Below, one piece after another: positions 1 through 12,300 of a stretch of DNA of 64,000 bases (positions are counted from its first letter, which is position 1; every line of letters begins with the position of its first letter). The stretch lies in contig NC_134027.1 of the NCBI RefSeq assembly GCF_964204645.1, positions 7,862,485-7,926,484 of the forward strand. The letters are read 5' to 3'. The stretch comes from Tubulanus polymorphus (taxonomy: Eukaryota; Nemertea; Palaeonemertea; Tubulaniformes; Tubulanidae). A model generated the notes under the pieces. That model made no database searches. It saw only the letters and a program-made list of their open reading frames with translations, and was not told the DNA's origin. Both the position numbers and the translations under genes were made by a program.

Positions 1-3000
1 AATGGCTTTGCGTTTCGCGATCAAAAACCCGATGAAAATAAGAATAATGAGAGAGAATTTAGTCTTTATCATTGGTAGCGATAAACGATTTAACTCGATG
101 GTGCGTATCTTCGTGATTATACTTTGCAACCTGAAATCTGCATGAATTTCTTTAGTTCAACGTAGCCTCCCCGAATCAGATTTCCTCATCGTCTGTGAGT
201 ATGGTTGTAGCACAGTTGCCATTTTACTCGTACACAGTTGATCAGGAACGTTTTTCCTTGATTAGCGAATAAAATATTTAGAATGTCTCTAGTCCCCTGG
301 AGTCCTAAGTTCACCTCCATAAGTGGATTTGCTTTTTATTTTCTATTTGTTTGGTTTTGATTTTCTTTTTACTTATATAGCCTAAAGTTATATTCATATC
401 AACTATTATCCAGCTATACCGGTAAAAACATTGCTCATTGCTGCCCATAAGAATATCCATATGATATCCATGGGTACTTCGTTTACCTTATAGTTGATCA
501 ACGAGATTATGAACAACATAGTCATGAAAATGAACGTTTTCGCGACAATACTAAAGCTACGGATATGTGAACAGCTTGTGAAAACATTTGTATCAGCAAA
601 CGAATGACTAGCATTAATAATTAGCAACAGTGAGGCTCACGCGTGTTGGTGCTTTATGTCGCGTGCATACCTGAGAATATTTTCCGTACAATAAAAATCA
701 ACTGCCTCGAATTTTGGTATTACACGAATTAATGCTCTTTTGTCCCGCTGAAATATTTAATTTACAAAGCCAGCTGTTTCCACGCAAATATTGGAGCACT
801 TATTCATACACGTGGTTCTGACTACCTGAGCTGATGATAAACTTTTATTAAACTAACTTAACATCGTAAATCAAATCGGTCTGAAAAATGGATAATTTTG
901 TGTTTCCCCCGAGCCAGGTTTTATGAATCAGTTCCTCTTAACGGTATTCGTTTATTAATTTTTTGAACACGATGCCGTGATGAAGTTTTTCGGATATCGT
1001 TACTGATCTTTAAGTCTCTTGCTCAGCAATTCAAAAACTATCTTGTTACAACGCCTAGTAACTGATGATGACAGAAAAAGAACTATTTCTTGGAGGTTAG
1101 GAATCTTTATTCAGACTACCGTGTTGATCTACGTGTGGTGTGGGTGGCTTTTTGAAGCACTATCTGAAATATTTCACTATTCAAACATAGACCGATATGT
1201 CAACATAATCAATATGCGCTATTGTCACAATTATCACATCGACACAGAAAATAAACGTTGAAAATCTACGTTTTAACATTTGTTTAGAGTTTTCTATAAC
1301 TTCACAAAGAACTGACAATATTACTACAACGTTAAAATTCTGTTCTATTGATTATGTTGATCAATTTAGAATCAGACTATTGACTAAATCATCGATGGTA
1401 ACGTATTGGCGAGCCATTAAAATGTCAGTCAATTTCTTTTTATCGATATCAACGAAGCTTCAATACATTCATTTTTAATCGTTCGAAGAATGTACATTAT
1501 ATACAATTATTTCCGATCGGACTGGATAAAACAGTACAGGTTTATTTATGCGTCCGATATTATGCGATAAAAAAGTCGTATCCGTGGGCTTCTGAGGTAT
1601 TCTTTTGCAAAACAGAAAGAACCGAGATCAACCAGCTAGGCAAAGAAGATCGTGCTCCCAGTCCATATTGTTGTACTTGATCAAATCGTTCGGTCTAAAC
1701 ATCGTTTGATCACGCGTATAAAAAAGATACCCTTAACGAAGTGGCAAGAAAAACTTTGAAAAGGCTACGTGAGGTTATAGTGGTCTATTTCAAGAAAGAT
1801 ATATCACCTAGTTGCAAAAGTCGATTCTCTATTGGGATTAATTTGTGCAAACATGTTACCACTCTAGAATGAAACTTGGTTACAGTCTTAAAAATGTTCC
1901 AGATTTATCGACCATTCTTATACAATCATATACATGAAGTATGAATTAAATCAATTCAAAAATGCAAATGTTTGTCTTAAATGCATATGCATAACATGCC
2001 CGATATTCAATGTGTGTGTATGTATTTGAAATCCATATGTACAATATTTTGATACGTCAATATACTGTACGGGCATTTCATGCGTATAATAATTATATCA
2101 TGACTCTCATACCCTGCTTCTATACTTGTTGACACAGCGACGTGAATGAAATCTGAAATCCGATCATTTTGTCAAAACCAGTGTTTGCTCTCCGTTATCA
2201 GTAGCCTGCTTAATGGCAGTGAACAGAACATAGCGTAAACACCTGGATACGAAACAAACTTTAAAAAAAGTTCTTTGATAACGTTTTATTGCGTATTGTG
2301 ATACATGTATAGATCATTAACCTGCATGTTGAAAAAAAATCGCTACATCGGAATCGATTTTTTTTCATTTTACAATTACATTCAATTGTCTTATGCGCGT
2401 TAGTATTAATCACGTCAAGCTCTCAAACTCTCAAGCGATATACCCGTACAAAAATGCGTTTCATTCGTTTTCACAAATAAGCCAACCTCAAAGTTAGGAC
2501 TTTTACAGAACTGCTTCGTTTGTTTGCTCTTCATTTACGGCGAATGTTTCAAAATCAATTTTTTGTATCATGTGAACGGTTAACAAATTGAATCAGTGCA
2601 TTAAGATCAGTGCTGGATTTACATTTACTAGATTTCAATAGCGATAATATATGCGCAGAGATCAAAATTCCCATCGGCGCATTAATGATAAAATGGACTC
2701 ACAATATTCGATTCCATATGGGATTGCGCTAGCGGTATTAATGCTTGGGAAATACAATAGTCTGTGAGACTTTCACTCAGAGCCAGTTTCTGAAATATAA
2801 AACCGTCCATTCGCCGAGAGACTAATAGCCCACGAGCATACTAATTAAGCTATTACGTAACTCTTCAGAGGTCATAGCAGCGATGAAATCAACCGCATCA
2901 TCCACGTTTGATCCCGAAATCTCAAGCCACGTGACGTTTATATCCAACACAATCGTTCATTAAAAATATTTGCAAGCTCATGAGAGTTTAACGCGCGTAC

Positions 3001-5258
3001 AAACCAAAAATTGACGATAGACGCCATGGCACATAACATGTTTAAAATCAACAACGTCATCCTCATTTCAATCAAACCATTTCCGAAAAATAGTGAGTCC
3101 TCGTTGATTAAAGACGCTGTGAGAATATAGTATGCCATTGAAGCTTGAGAATTCGTAGCTGTATTGCCAGGCACACGATGACGTCATGATGAATTACTGG
3201 AGGTGAGCTCGAGACTACTTAGAACCATAATGAAGCCAATGTCGTGGTATCGACGATACGTTTTCGTCAAACAGCTGACAGTGTCGTTTCATCGATAATT
3301 TCTCTCCGAATTGCGAACGCGTGAATGGCAATGTATCTTTTTTTACCGAGTCTCTTCAAGTGATGCTGTGGCGAAGTAATTTCATCAGATCTTGTCATTT
3401 ATCCAATCCATTTACTGTGCGCATAAGTTATATACCGTTGTGTATCTCGTAAACGTGTCTGGCAAGAAACAAAATGCAGTAGTGATAAAGCCCACGCACG
3501 AAGGAAATTAAACGTCAGTCCATGCTGTAAGACGGGATGGACCTTGTACGAAAATCATTTCAATCTCGGACGAGACTGGCCGCATCAACCAGGAAGTAAT
3601 ACTTCAACAGAATCTCCACATTTTGAGTCATAACGACATACTTATTCACCTTGGTGTAGACCTTGGTCGGACGAAAGGCAGGCTCATAAACAAAACGGGC
3701 TCATGATAAATCACTTGACTGATTTATAATTAGATAGAATCCTTAGAAGCGTCGTCAAAACTCTCCAAAATAACTGGATTCCGTCTAGGACGAACGAACG
3801 TATGAACGAAAAGACGGATGTTGGACGAAAAGTGAACAAAATAGCCCGCTGGGACTCAAGTCCCAAGTTGGTTAAAAATGAATTCATCTAGATAGTATAT
3901 GGTTGATGGTTGATGGTTGAAACAGAATTTTGGATCGGATGATACGACATGAAATAACGTGCGACCATTTGATCAATTTTGTTCGAGTATTCTAATGACG
4001 TGCGCAATTTTATGTAGCATTGGTCGAGCACACATTTGAGAAAGAAAATTACGATATGTCACATAGTTCCATTTTATCGCAGAATGCATTATGAACACCT
4101 GGCAATAATTGCTAAGCTACGTTTTATGCGAGCATAGCTGTGATCTAATGCTACTGCGGTTTCGTCTTATATGTAAATTCAATCGGTCACTGAATGTCAC
4201 CATGACTAACAGACGATGGTTATTATTGTTTACTGCATTTTCTAAAAAAAATCCTAGAAATATGTGCGTATACAAATAGGCCTTTCATTTATTGAAAAGT
4301 AATATTGGCCAACAGACAGACGTGCATAGGGTATAGGTGTAGTAGTAGGCATAAAATGACAGCCATTCGGATGAGTTAAGCAGATGGCGAATTTCATATC
4401 ATCCAGAATTAAACTACATGCAAAATCGTGGTTATTATGCTATTTACAATGATAACGAATCCGTCCGAATCCCTAATTTAATCATCATGAATATCATGTG
4501 ATGTGTATGATGATATATTTGTCTGTGAGCCTTCGTATTACACAGTTTATTAGCATATTGATCATATGAATTTCAAATTAATTCGCCTTTTAAAAGCATA
4601 CTCCGATCAACACTTAAACCACTTATAATTGATCGAATTAATCTGCCAGATGGAAAATTTTCGACAAAAATAGATAATACATCAATACTCCGTTCTTTGG
4701 AAATAATAATTCAATATGATTGATTTAGGCTGATTCAGGATCAGATTGAGGATGATGAAAGCTATAGAATCTCTAAACAGGCAAAAATATTACTCTTACA
4801 ACACAGAAGCACAATCATATTTCCTGAGATTCTAGAGGAATGTCCATTAGCCAACAGGACGATTTAAATTTCTATTTCATTTCTTATAATCAACGTAGTT
4901 TGTTTACTGTAAAAACAACAATTATTTACATAGCTCTTTTGTTCGCATGTTGTATCAGATATGCGGTATTTTGTATACTTATGCTACTTGTAGAAAAACT
5001 TACAGACTATTGACCTGTATTCATAGACAATACTACGTTGAATTTCATTTTCTTCAACGATTAATCATAGGCCTGCTTTTTAAATCCAAGATCCGAATTT
5101 TGTTTTTTCATATTCCGGAAATTTCATAAACATTTGACGTTATAAGGTACATGAAACGCCCCCTGAAGTTTCGAACTTCAAATATTAGGACAATTTAAGA
5201 ACATTCAAGTACATTTCAAGGATTCAGAGCTGCGATTAAAAACAACTTTTATACTTAC
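1..5258. other. Non-coding or unresolved, 1-5.3 kb
   Basis: AT-rich. The window starts inside unassigned DNA. Minus-strand frames at 406-627 and 2938-3174 contain hydrophobic stretches but lack convincing splice sites and start contexts, so I do not call them genes. A GGTTGAT triplet repeat sits at 3901-3921. Confidence 0.4.
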
Positions 5259-5407
5259 TTGTGAGCGGACGAAGTCTGTGGGATACTGATATTTTAATCC
5301 GATATTACTTGGATGGAATTCACGATCCAGGCAATTCAAACAACAGTCGTAATGATCTTTTCCCATCTCTTCAGCGACTTTGATGTTGAACTCCTGGGAT
5401 CTCTGGT
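5259..5407 (-). CDS. Possible internal coding exon, unrecognised
   Basis: Acceptor with a pyrimidine-rich run (CTGCTCATTGTTAG, first base 5407) and a consensus donor GTAAGTAT after 5259. The frame is open for 49 codons plus two bases and stays open upstream to 5471, where a weaker acceptor could be used. The reading contains a DCCLNCLDREF cluster and looks like a soluble or extracellular segment. No neighbouring exon could be joined and no family is recognised. Confidence 0.28.
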
Positions 5408-5471
5408 CTAACAATGAGCAGGTTGAAAAGTAACGCGTATCAAAAATGTTCACGCGTGCGCCAACGCGACT

Positions 5472-7422
5472 CTTTCAGTGATGGCTTGATTAAAGTACGT
5501 ATAAATAAGTTATCCTTGTGGTGTCGCGGAATTCATCTGGACACCGGGAGTCGCTGATTTTACACTATTCTATTCCAAACCGTATCTATCAGCTGTTGTA
5601 CCCCTGAACAGTTTAGCAGGTGGGACCCAGCGGTAATGTAATTCCAGATGTGTCGTCGCGCAGCCTGTAGGCTAGATCACGCACAACTCGCTCTTATCTT
5701 ATTAGGTCATGCAATGAGCAATTATTTATCACAGTTAAATGAGTGCACACAGCGTTTGCGATGCTAAATAACGTGCCATTTGTCGGGTTAATTGATAATT
5801 ATTTAATGAGACCTACTTGTCACATGTATATTTCTACATCCTTAGGGAGTTGTTGAGATAAAATAATGAGTTAGACTTCTCTGAGGATACCGTTAGATGG
5901 TTCACACAGTCCTGGTAGAGTGGTTGTTTCCGCAGAGATCTCCGTCGCTCTACGATCGTGGTGGTACATCAGACACTGAGGCTCTTGGTGAATTAGATGG
6001 TTGCATTGATACGTAGAATGAGTTAACAATACCAGTCTCATATAGTACATATAGTACGTCTAAGACGGATCACTTAGAACCATATTAGTTTTGTCTAACA
6101 TTTCGGTGTTTCCGAAAGATTTTCATTTTAGTCAAATGGGTAACACATACTTTCCATATAATATGTCAATATTCTAATTCCCAGCACCTGAACATGTAGA
6201 TATTCTTTAGAAATTCGACGTGCATTCGATTTCATGATAGAAAACCGTAAATGAGCAGGAAGAATAAAATGTACATTAGTTTCATATGGCGCGATGATAA
6301 AATATCAAGTCACCAGATGCACCATTATGGTCGTTGATTCGGGCCACGTAAGAAACAATGACACACGTTGCAATTTTTTTTACATACGCCACAAAGTCTA
6401 AACGCGGTAATTTTCGCTTTATCGCGCTGTTTTCTGTTTTGGCGTTGAAATAAAACGCTCTATAATGAAAAAACTCGTTTTATCGCGTTAAGTTTTGCAA
6501 CGTGCGTTTGATTTTCTTTTACATGGCCCCCGAATCAGCCATGGTGGCTGTCATATGGTGCCTGATTCGGGATACACCAACACAGAATATATAACACTCT
6601 CAATCTCCAGCAATTGTTTGAAACATTTTCTACTTTGTGTTTTAACGCCACCATATTCTAAGTGAACGATTTTCATTTGGCAATCACTATATAGCCATGC
6701 ACCACGGTACGGTGTGGAAGACAGTCGTTTCTTTTGACGCAAACATTTATCGGATGTTCGTCACATGACAAAAGCATGGCTGCATTGGGTCTATCAACCT
6801 GGATCTTACCGGACATACTGTACCAATACAGATAGCAGGATATGAGGTGTATATCGGATTTGGGATTTCAGATTGGATGGGCGTTAAAAACGCACGCGCG
6901 ATTGTTGAACCTTGGTCGATCTGATACAAAACGGGAGACAGAATTTCTATCTTGATAATGGAAACGAAAGTGTTTGCAGCTATAAGGAACTTCGAAAACG
7001 GTTTCCAGCGAACAGTAGATTTATTTCAACTTTCACATCATTGACTACAAAATTCAAATAATGCAACGGTATACTTATACTATGGACCCTATGTGAATAA
7101 TTCATATTCTGCGTACACTTTTTGATGATATATAGCCTTTGAAAATTATAGGTCTATGATTACATAGAACATAATAGTTCAAAATGCAAATAGAATTAAT
7201 TTCTTTCGCAACATTTCGTTCGCGATTACATAAAACATTGATTATTATGATATGATACTTCCAAATTTACTCAACAGAAAAGAACTCCGACCAAGCGTAA
7301 ACATACGAGGGTTCTAGGCTGATCAGCCGAACAATGCCATAACACATGCATAAAATCGCAGGATCGTTCGTTTTTCAGCCACTGTATCACGTTAAAACTG
7401 TTTTGCGCGTTCAATTCATGTT
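5472..7422. other. Spacer between the 5.3-kb exon and caveolin
   Basis: No supported gene. The part nearest 7422 is expected to be caveolin 3' UTR. Open frames at 6551-6929 show no protein features. Confidence 0.4.
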
Positions 7423-8582
7423 TCATTGTTGTTGCACTCTAATTTTGCTAAAACACAACGCGCACGACTCGAAAATTGGATCGTATATGCAATGGATGCA
7501 CGTCGATATGTATTTCCTCGTGCAATCTAGATTCAAATAGAAAAACTTGAAACAAGGCGTGACGATCCATATGTGCGCGAATATCGTACAGGCGAACGTA
7601 CATCCCCAGCAAAAAGCCAACGGAAGTCCACAGATGGTCGACGCGATGAGATAGGCGTACTTTTTCGCCGCGCTGAAACACATGAACGCATTCCTCCAGA
7701 CGCAGTCGATACTGCGTACATCATCGGTCTCACCAATAACACCCGAATAACTTACCTAGAATTAAATACAAAGAAGTATAGAAATGAGAGAAAACTTTGA
7801 TTGAGGAATTTCTCCGCGATCTCCGAGCCGTTGGGCTTCCGTGATACGAGTCGAGTGGGTTCACTTCTAAAGTACTAGATTCAGCGCTAGATGTTTAATA
7901 TTCAAGTAATTATTAAAATAAGAAATTTATCGAGGTTTTTGAAATCAATGGAGCTTTATCTTTATTTGTAACGAGAGTACGCAATACATGTATCGGTGGA
8001 ATTTGTTTGTGTTCGATGTGTTGCTAAGCGCTCATAAAACAAATTATGAGCGTATCATAACTTCCGCGTTGATCACAAAGAAACATTGATTAATCTCGGC
8101 TCAGGATATACCTGACTAATAAGGATAAATGGTCAATACTGTTCCTATGAGAACAACTGTATTTGTAAGTCACAATCGATCCGCTTTATTTATTTCCTGG
8201 TATCTACATGCAACCCAAATGTCGCATCCACATTTATTTTTGGAAATTTAATGTTAGTCCATTGATTTTCTAACTTTTAGAGTCCATCATAAACCTATAC
8301 GAAATATCAATCCTAAAAATACTACTATCACTTCCATCATCAAGAAAATGATTCGAATACTAGACCGCACTTTTCTCAGCTTTGTTTATGTTTCCCAAAT
8401 TTTTCAAAGCCCAGTTTACAACTTATTCATACTTTTAACAACTTATACCCCGATCTATTATATATCTTTTTTTTCCATTTACTCACGTCACTGAGGTAGG
8501 CATTTATTTCCTCGGGATCACGTTTTATCATCAAATGCTCCGGTATAGGCTGGTTAACAACTTCCACTTTTTCGTCTGCCAT
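7423..8582 (-). CDS. CAV: Caveolin (two exons, 142 aa)
   Basis: Caveolins are hairpin membrane proteins that coat caveolae and bind cholesterol. Exon 1 is 8582-8487 (32 codons, ATG at 8582) and ends at a GTGAGT donor. Exon 2 is 7755-7423, after a TTCTAG acceptor, phase 0. In the 142-aa product the scaffold and membrane part covers residues about 45-142. Residues 65-106 form the intramembrane hairpin with its turn Pro77 (STICGLPLAF in the place of the vertebrate STIFGIP motif), then HIWIVTPC and a C-terminal DPIFE block, all typical of the family. The signature usually written FEDVIAEP is degenerate here (YSGVIGET, residues 35-42). There are 12 cysteines, C50 to C133, many beside the hairpin and plausible palmitoylation sites. 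The N-terminus is much shorter than in vertebrate CAV1. Family assignment is firm; which vertebrate caveolin it corresponds to is not decidable. A possible polyadenylation signal, TTTATT on the plus strand, lies at 7020-7025. Confidence 0.9.
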
Positions 8583-9128
8583 GATTACTTTGAATATGAA
8601 GACGTCTAAATCATCAAGTCAAACAACAACAAGACTACAGACAATTCAGGTTAATACCCCATAACCGCGGCTACACAACTGACGACCGCGCTCTTTGATT
8701 CGTTAATGGACACTGTAACGAGCGAATCTGCATTCGTCCCGTATTTATTCCTGTTTCTTGCTGTAAAATCAATCACATATCGACACTAACTAATAATATG
8801 ATCAATATAGGCTATCGATTAACTGATTAACCTTAGAAAAGTTTTGATGCCTTGTGTATCGTCTCCAGGAATATCGTAACTATAGTACACACATATATAC
8901 ATATAGACGCCCACGTATGTTTTTGATCGCAAATATTGTTACCAAGTCAAAATAACTAGAAATCCTAAAAATTATTAATTTGTCATGTTGGTATTGTAGG
9001 AAGATTATTCATATTTTTCTATTTCATTCATTTCTCATAGTGTTCCATTTTCATAAAATTTGATGATTTTAGAATGAGACAGTTTCAGTTATTTTGGATA
9101 TTCGATAATCTTTTACGGTGATTTTCAG

Positions 9129-9343
9129 AAGATAAAAGGTTTGTTTATGGAAACGACCATAAGACAGTCGATTGTTTCGACGCTCTCAGAAACGACAGAA
9201 ACTTTTTAATGAATAGATCTGATAGTGATGAAGTTTTGACCCTATTAGATTCCGCCAAAGGTGTTCAAGTTGCAGAAATGATTACGCGCGTTGGCTCTTT
9301 TTCAGAATACCAGATGTATCAGTTAGACAATGCCATCATGTAA
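9129..9343 (+). CDS. Probable 3'-terminal coding exon, unrecognised protein
   Basis: Starts after a good acceptor (GTGATTTTCAG, preceded by an in-frame TGA) and runs 70 codons to TAA at 9341-9343. The reading (starting with DKRFVYGNDHK, ending in SEYQMYQLDNAIM) is balanced in composition, acidic and mostly helical in appearance, with no low complexity. The exon begins with two bases, so the upstream exon should end in phase 1. It has no ATG near its start and must be spliced to something upstream on the plus strand, either within 8.6-9.1 kb or across the oppositely oriented caveolin gene. I recognise no family. Chance openness cannot be excluded at this length. Confidence 0.38.
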
Positions 9344-12300
9344 TGTAATGTAACTTTACAACAGTCGAGGAAATAATCCTTAGTTTAGTCTCAATTCTAC
9401 TATTCTGTTTGATTGCGTCGTTGTTTCACGCCACCATTGAACTCAGTTAAAATAGATTAATTTTTCACTCTCGTTTGAGCCATTACTTAAGTTAATTTTT
9501 GACTGTTGGAAAGCCCTGCGTAATGCGATTATCATGACGAAGAATCTGAGGGAAAAGTTTTAGTGCCCGCCGGATCTAGCCAGCCTTCAAACGTGCTCAA
9601 CCATCGTCGACTATCTTGAAGTCATTAGACATCGCCTTTGAATTTCGTTACTCGACAATTAATGCTTATAGCGCGCTGCCGTTAGTGTTTCTACTCGGTG
9701 ACGAGGGTCTAATTTCTTCGTGTATAACAAAATCTAATCTCCATAATAAGTGAACCGGCAAAAAATCTATGCCTGAGATAATCACCACCGCCGAAGCCAG
9801 AAAGGAAGCTTTCGCTGTCGATGGATGTTGATTTTAGATGGTAATTTGTCATTGTTGCCAAGGTTGCCACCTCACACGACGCCGTCGTCACGGAATCGGA
9901 TCTCCATGCGCTGATGATTCTCGTCTGGTCTGTCGGCCAGTCACGATGTCAACGATAGCGAAAGAGTTTCGATTGCTGATAAGATCTGCGCGTTGAGACA
10001 GCGCTAAGATCAAATGCCGTGACTAGTATTTCAGTACCGCAATCACATCATATAATCTTATGTGATCTCGACAGGTGTTCCGATAGAACGAACGATGATG
10101 AATGACCAGTATTGATATCGGCTATTTTTTGTTAATGTATCAGACAATTTGGTCGTTTAATCCCACCATTAGACCTCCGCACGCATGAAACGATTAACTG
10201 TTGGGGATCACTAACAAATTATGCTGAATATTCTACATTATAATGTAGTTTCCATTATCGCTTATAACGGAAAATATTGACCAGCATTAAGAATGAATTC
10301 TCTTTAAAATGGTCTCAAGTGGAGATTCGTGCTTTTGGCTTTTGTTTCAAATTATACAGATTTTATTCTTTAAATTTTCATTGTTTTTAATCAACATTTT
10401 AATTAAATGTTCAATTCATGAATATTCAATCTTTATTCAATTATTCTAGCATTTAGTGACAGCAATAATTTACTTATCATCTTCTATCAAAACGTTGGGT
10501 GTTCCTAGACTTATCTAGTAACCGACATTTTTTTGTCTCCTTTATCCAGAAAAACAGCACCGCGTGCATTGAGCCCTACGTGCTCTCATTGCTAGATTAA
10601 TGGGTCATTACAGTACGAACGATTTGAAGGGTATCTCGAGTAAAAAGCTACCATTGGAAATAGATTGCGTGGTAATTGAATTGTTTCTCGCAGAACGACG
10701 TAAATTACACTTAGATTTTGACTTCAATTTGATTAGGTAAATTACCGGGGCTTTCATAATTTGCGCACGTTTTATTTTGTTACTCGAAGGAGTTTTGTAC
10801 GTCTAGTTTTGTGCGAATCGCGTCTGAGAGCTGCAAGTCTGGTGCACCAACGTTTGGAGAAAAAAAACGAAGACAAATTGATTGCGTCTTTTCAGAGAAC
10901 ATCCCAAATTTTGGTCGAGCCCGTGACTCTTAATGCAGACAACACTATAGAAAATGGACTTTTTTCAATTCGATCGACCGTATTCAGAAGACTCCTAGCA
11001 ATTATCTTAAGGACACTTTACCGACGCTAAAACTACGGCAAACAACTGTTTGGCAATAATTCTTCGGTATTGTATGATCTGTGCTGGTTGGGTTTCTGCA
11101 ATAACAAGTATTTTTTATTTCTTCAGCTGTTGATTATCCGATTTTCAATAAGCGTCAAGTTCCACTTGATTGCGATGGAAGATAAAAAGAAAACCAGCGT
11201 TTTGACGCCGTGTTAGCCTCTTTCGTCGGGGTAACAGCCCGCCAGTTTATTAATCGATAGTTTGGTAGTCATTTGAATTTTTTTAATGAAATTCATACCA
11301 AAGACATATCAGTTGGCCAAAATAGTACATATATATTCTTTCCAATGTTTAAGGTTTAATTATTTGAAAGAGGATAATATGTGCATTTTGCAAAAATAAG
11401 ATTAGTTATACGTTAATATAATATACCCCGTTCCACAGTTCGTAATGTTTGATCCTACAATCAAAATCAGCTCATTTCAGTTCTTCAACTCTTGATTCAA
11501 ACCGAGAAATAGTGAACTGGATCTTGGTCTATATCCGAATACTAAAATGGTGTACAACATAGGGATCACGATGATTTCCTGCCTAAAAGTGAAAAAAATG
11601 TTTTTTATTCCTTGCATAATTTTTATCACATGTCGTGGAGTGTTCACCGCTGCGTCTACGGTCGATGCAAGAGACATGGCGACACCGTAGGAAGATCTAA
11701 CGTGCGCATATTCCAAATAATGGAGAAAAAACGTAGACTGATTTTTAGCGAATCTAGGGTGCCAAATCTCAACGATATGACGAATAGCAATGTTCACAGT
11801 GGCCATGCTAATGTTTACTTTATAAAACTGATACATATAAGTCTGCGGTTCCCGCCATTACAGGGAATATGGTTGCCTTGTTGCACTCATTACAGCGTGG
11901 CATACCATGCTGTAATGGCTAATTAATTACCAATAAGCTCTAACTTTCTAACTGAGTTTATTCTAGACGACTCGACGATGTCATGGGTGGTATTGTGGAG
12001 GCAGTCATCTCGAGGTTCGTCGAGCGCAAATTGCTACAGGACATGTTTGCGAGAACGTTCGCGTATATGTATTCCTCTTGTGACCACTCACTGATGGCAA
12101 GCCATCGGTCATCAACGATGATTCAAATAATGGAATGATAATTGTATTCCGTCTGATACTAATTTGGAAATCAGGATTCTTGATTTTCTTTTAGCCGAGC
12201 TTTTGTGCCCCGTCGTCTATCCGAATCAAGACATGAACCATAGCAATGAATTTGTTAGTCTATGATATTCGTATTCATTTGGAAAATTGGAGACGCAAGG

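Noticed and set aside
11477-11836. 119-codon minus-strand ORF resembling part of a seven-helix receptor
   Set aside because: No conserved receptor motifs (DRY, NPxxY) in a consistent order; both strands are open.
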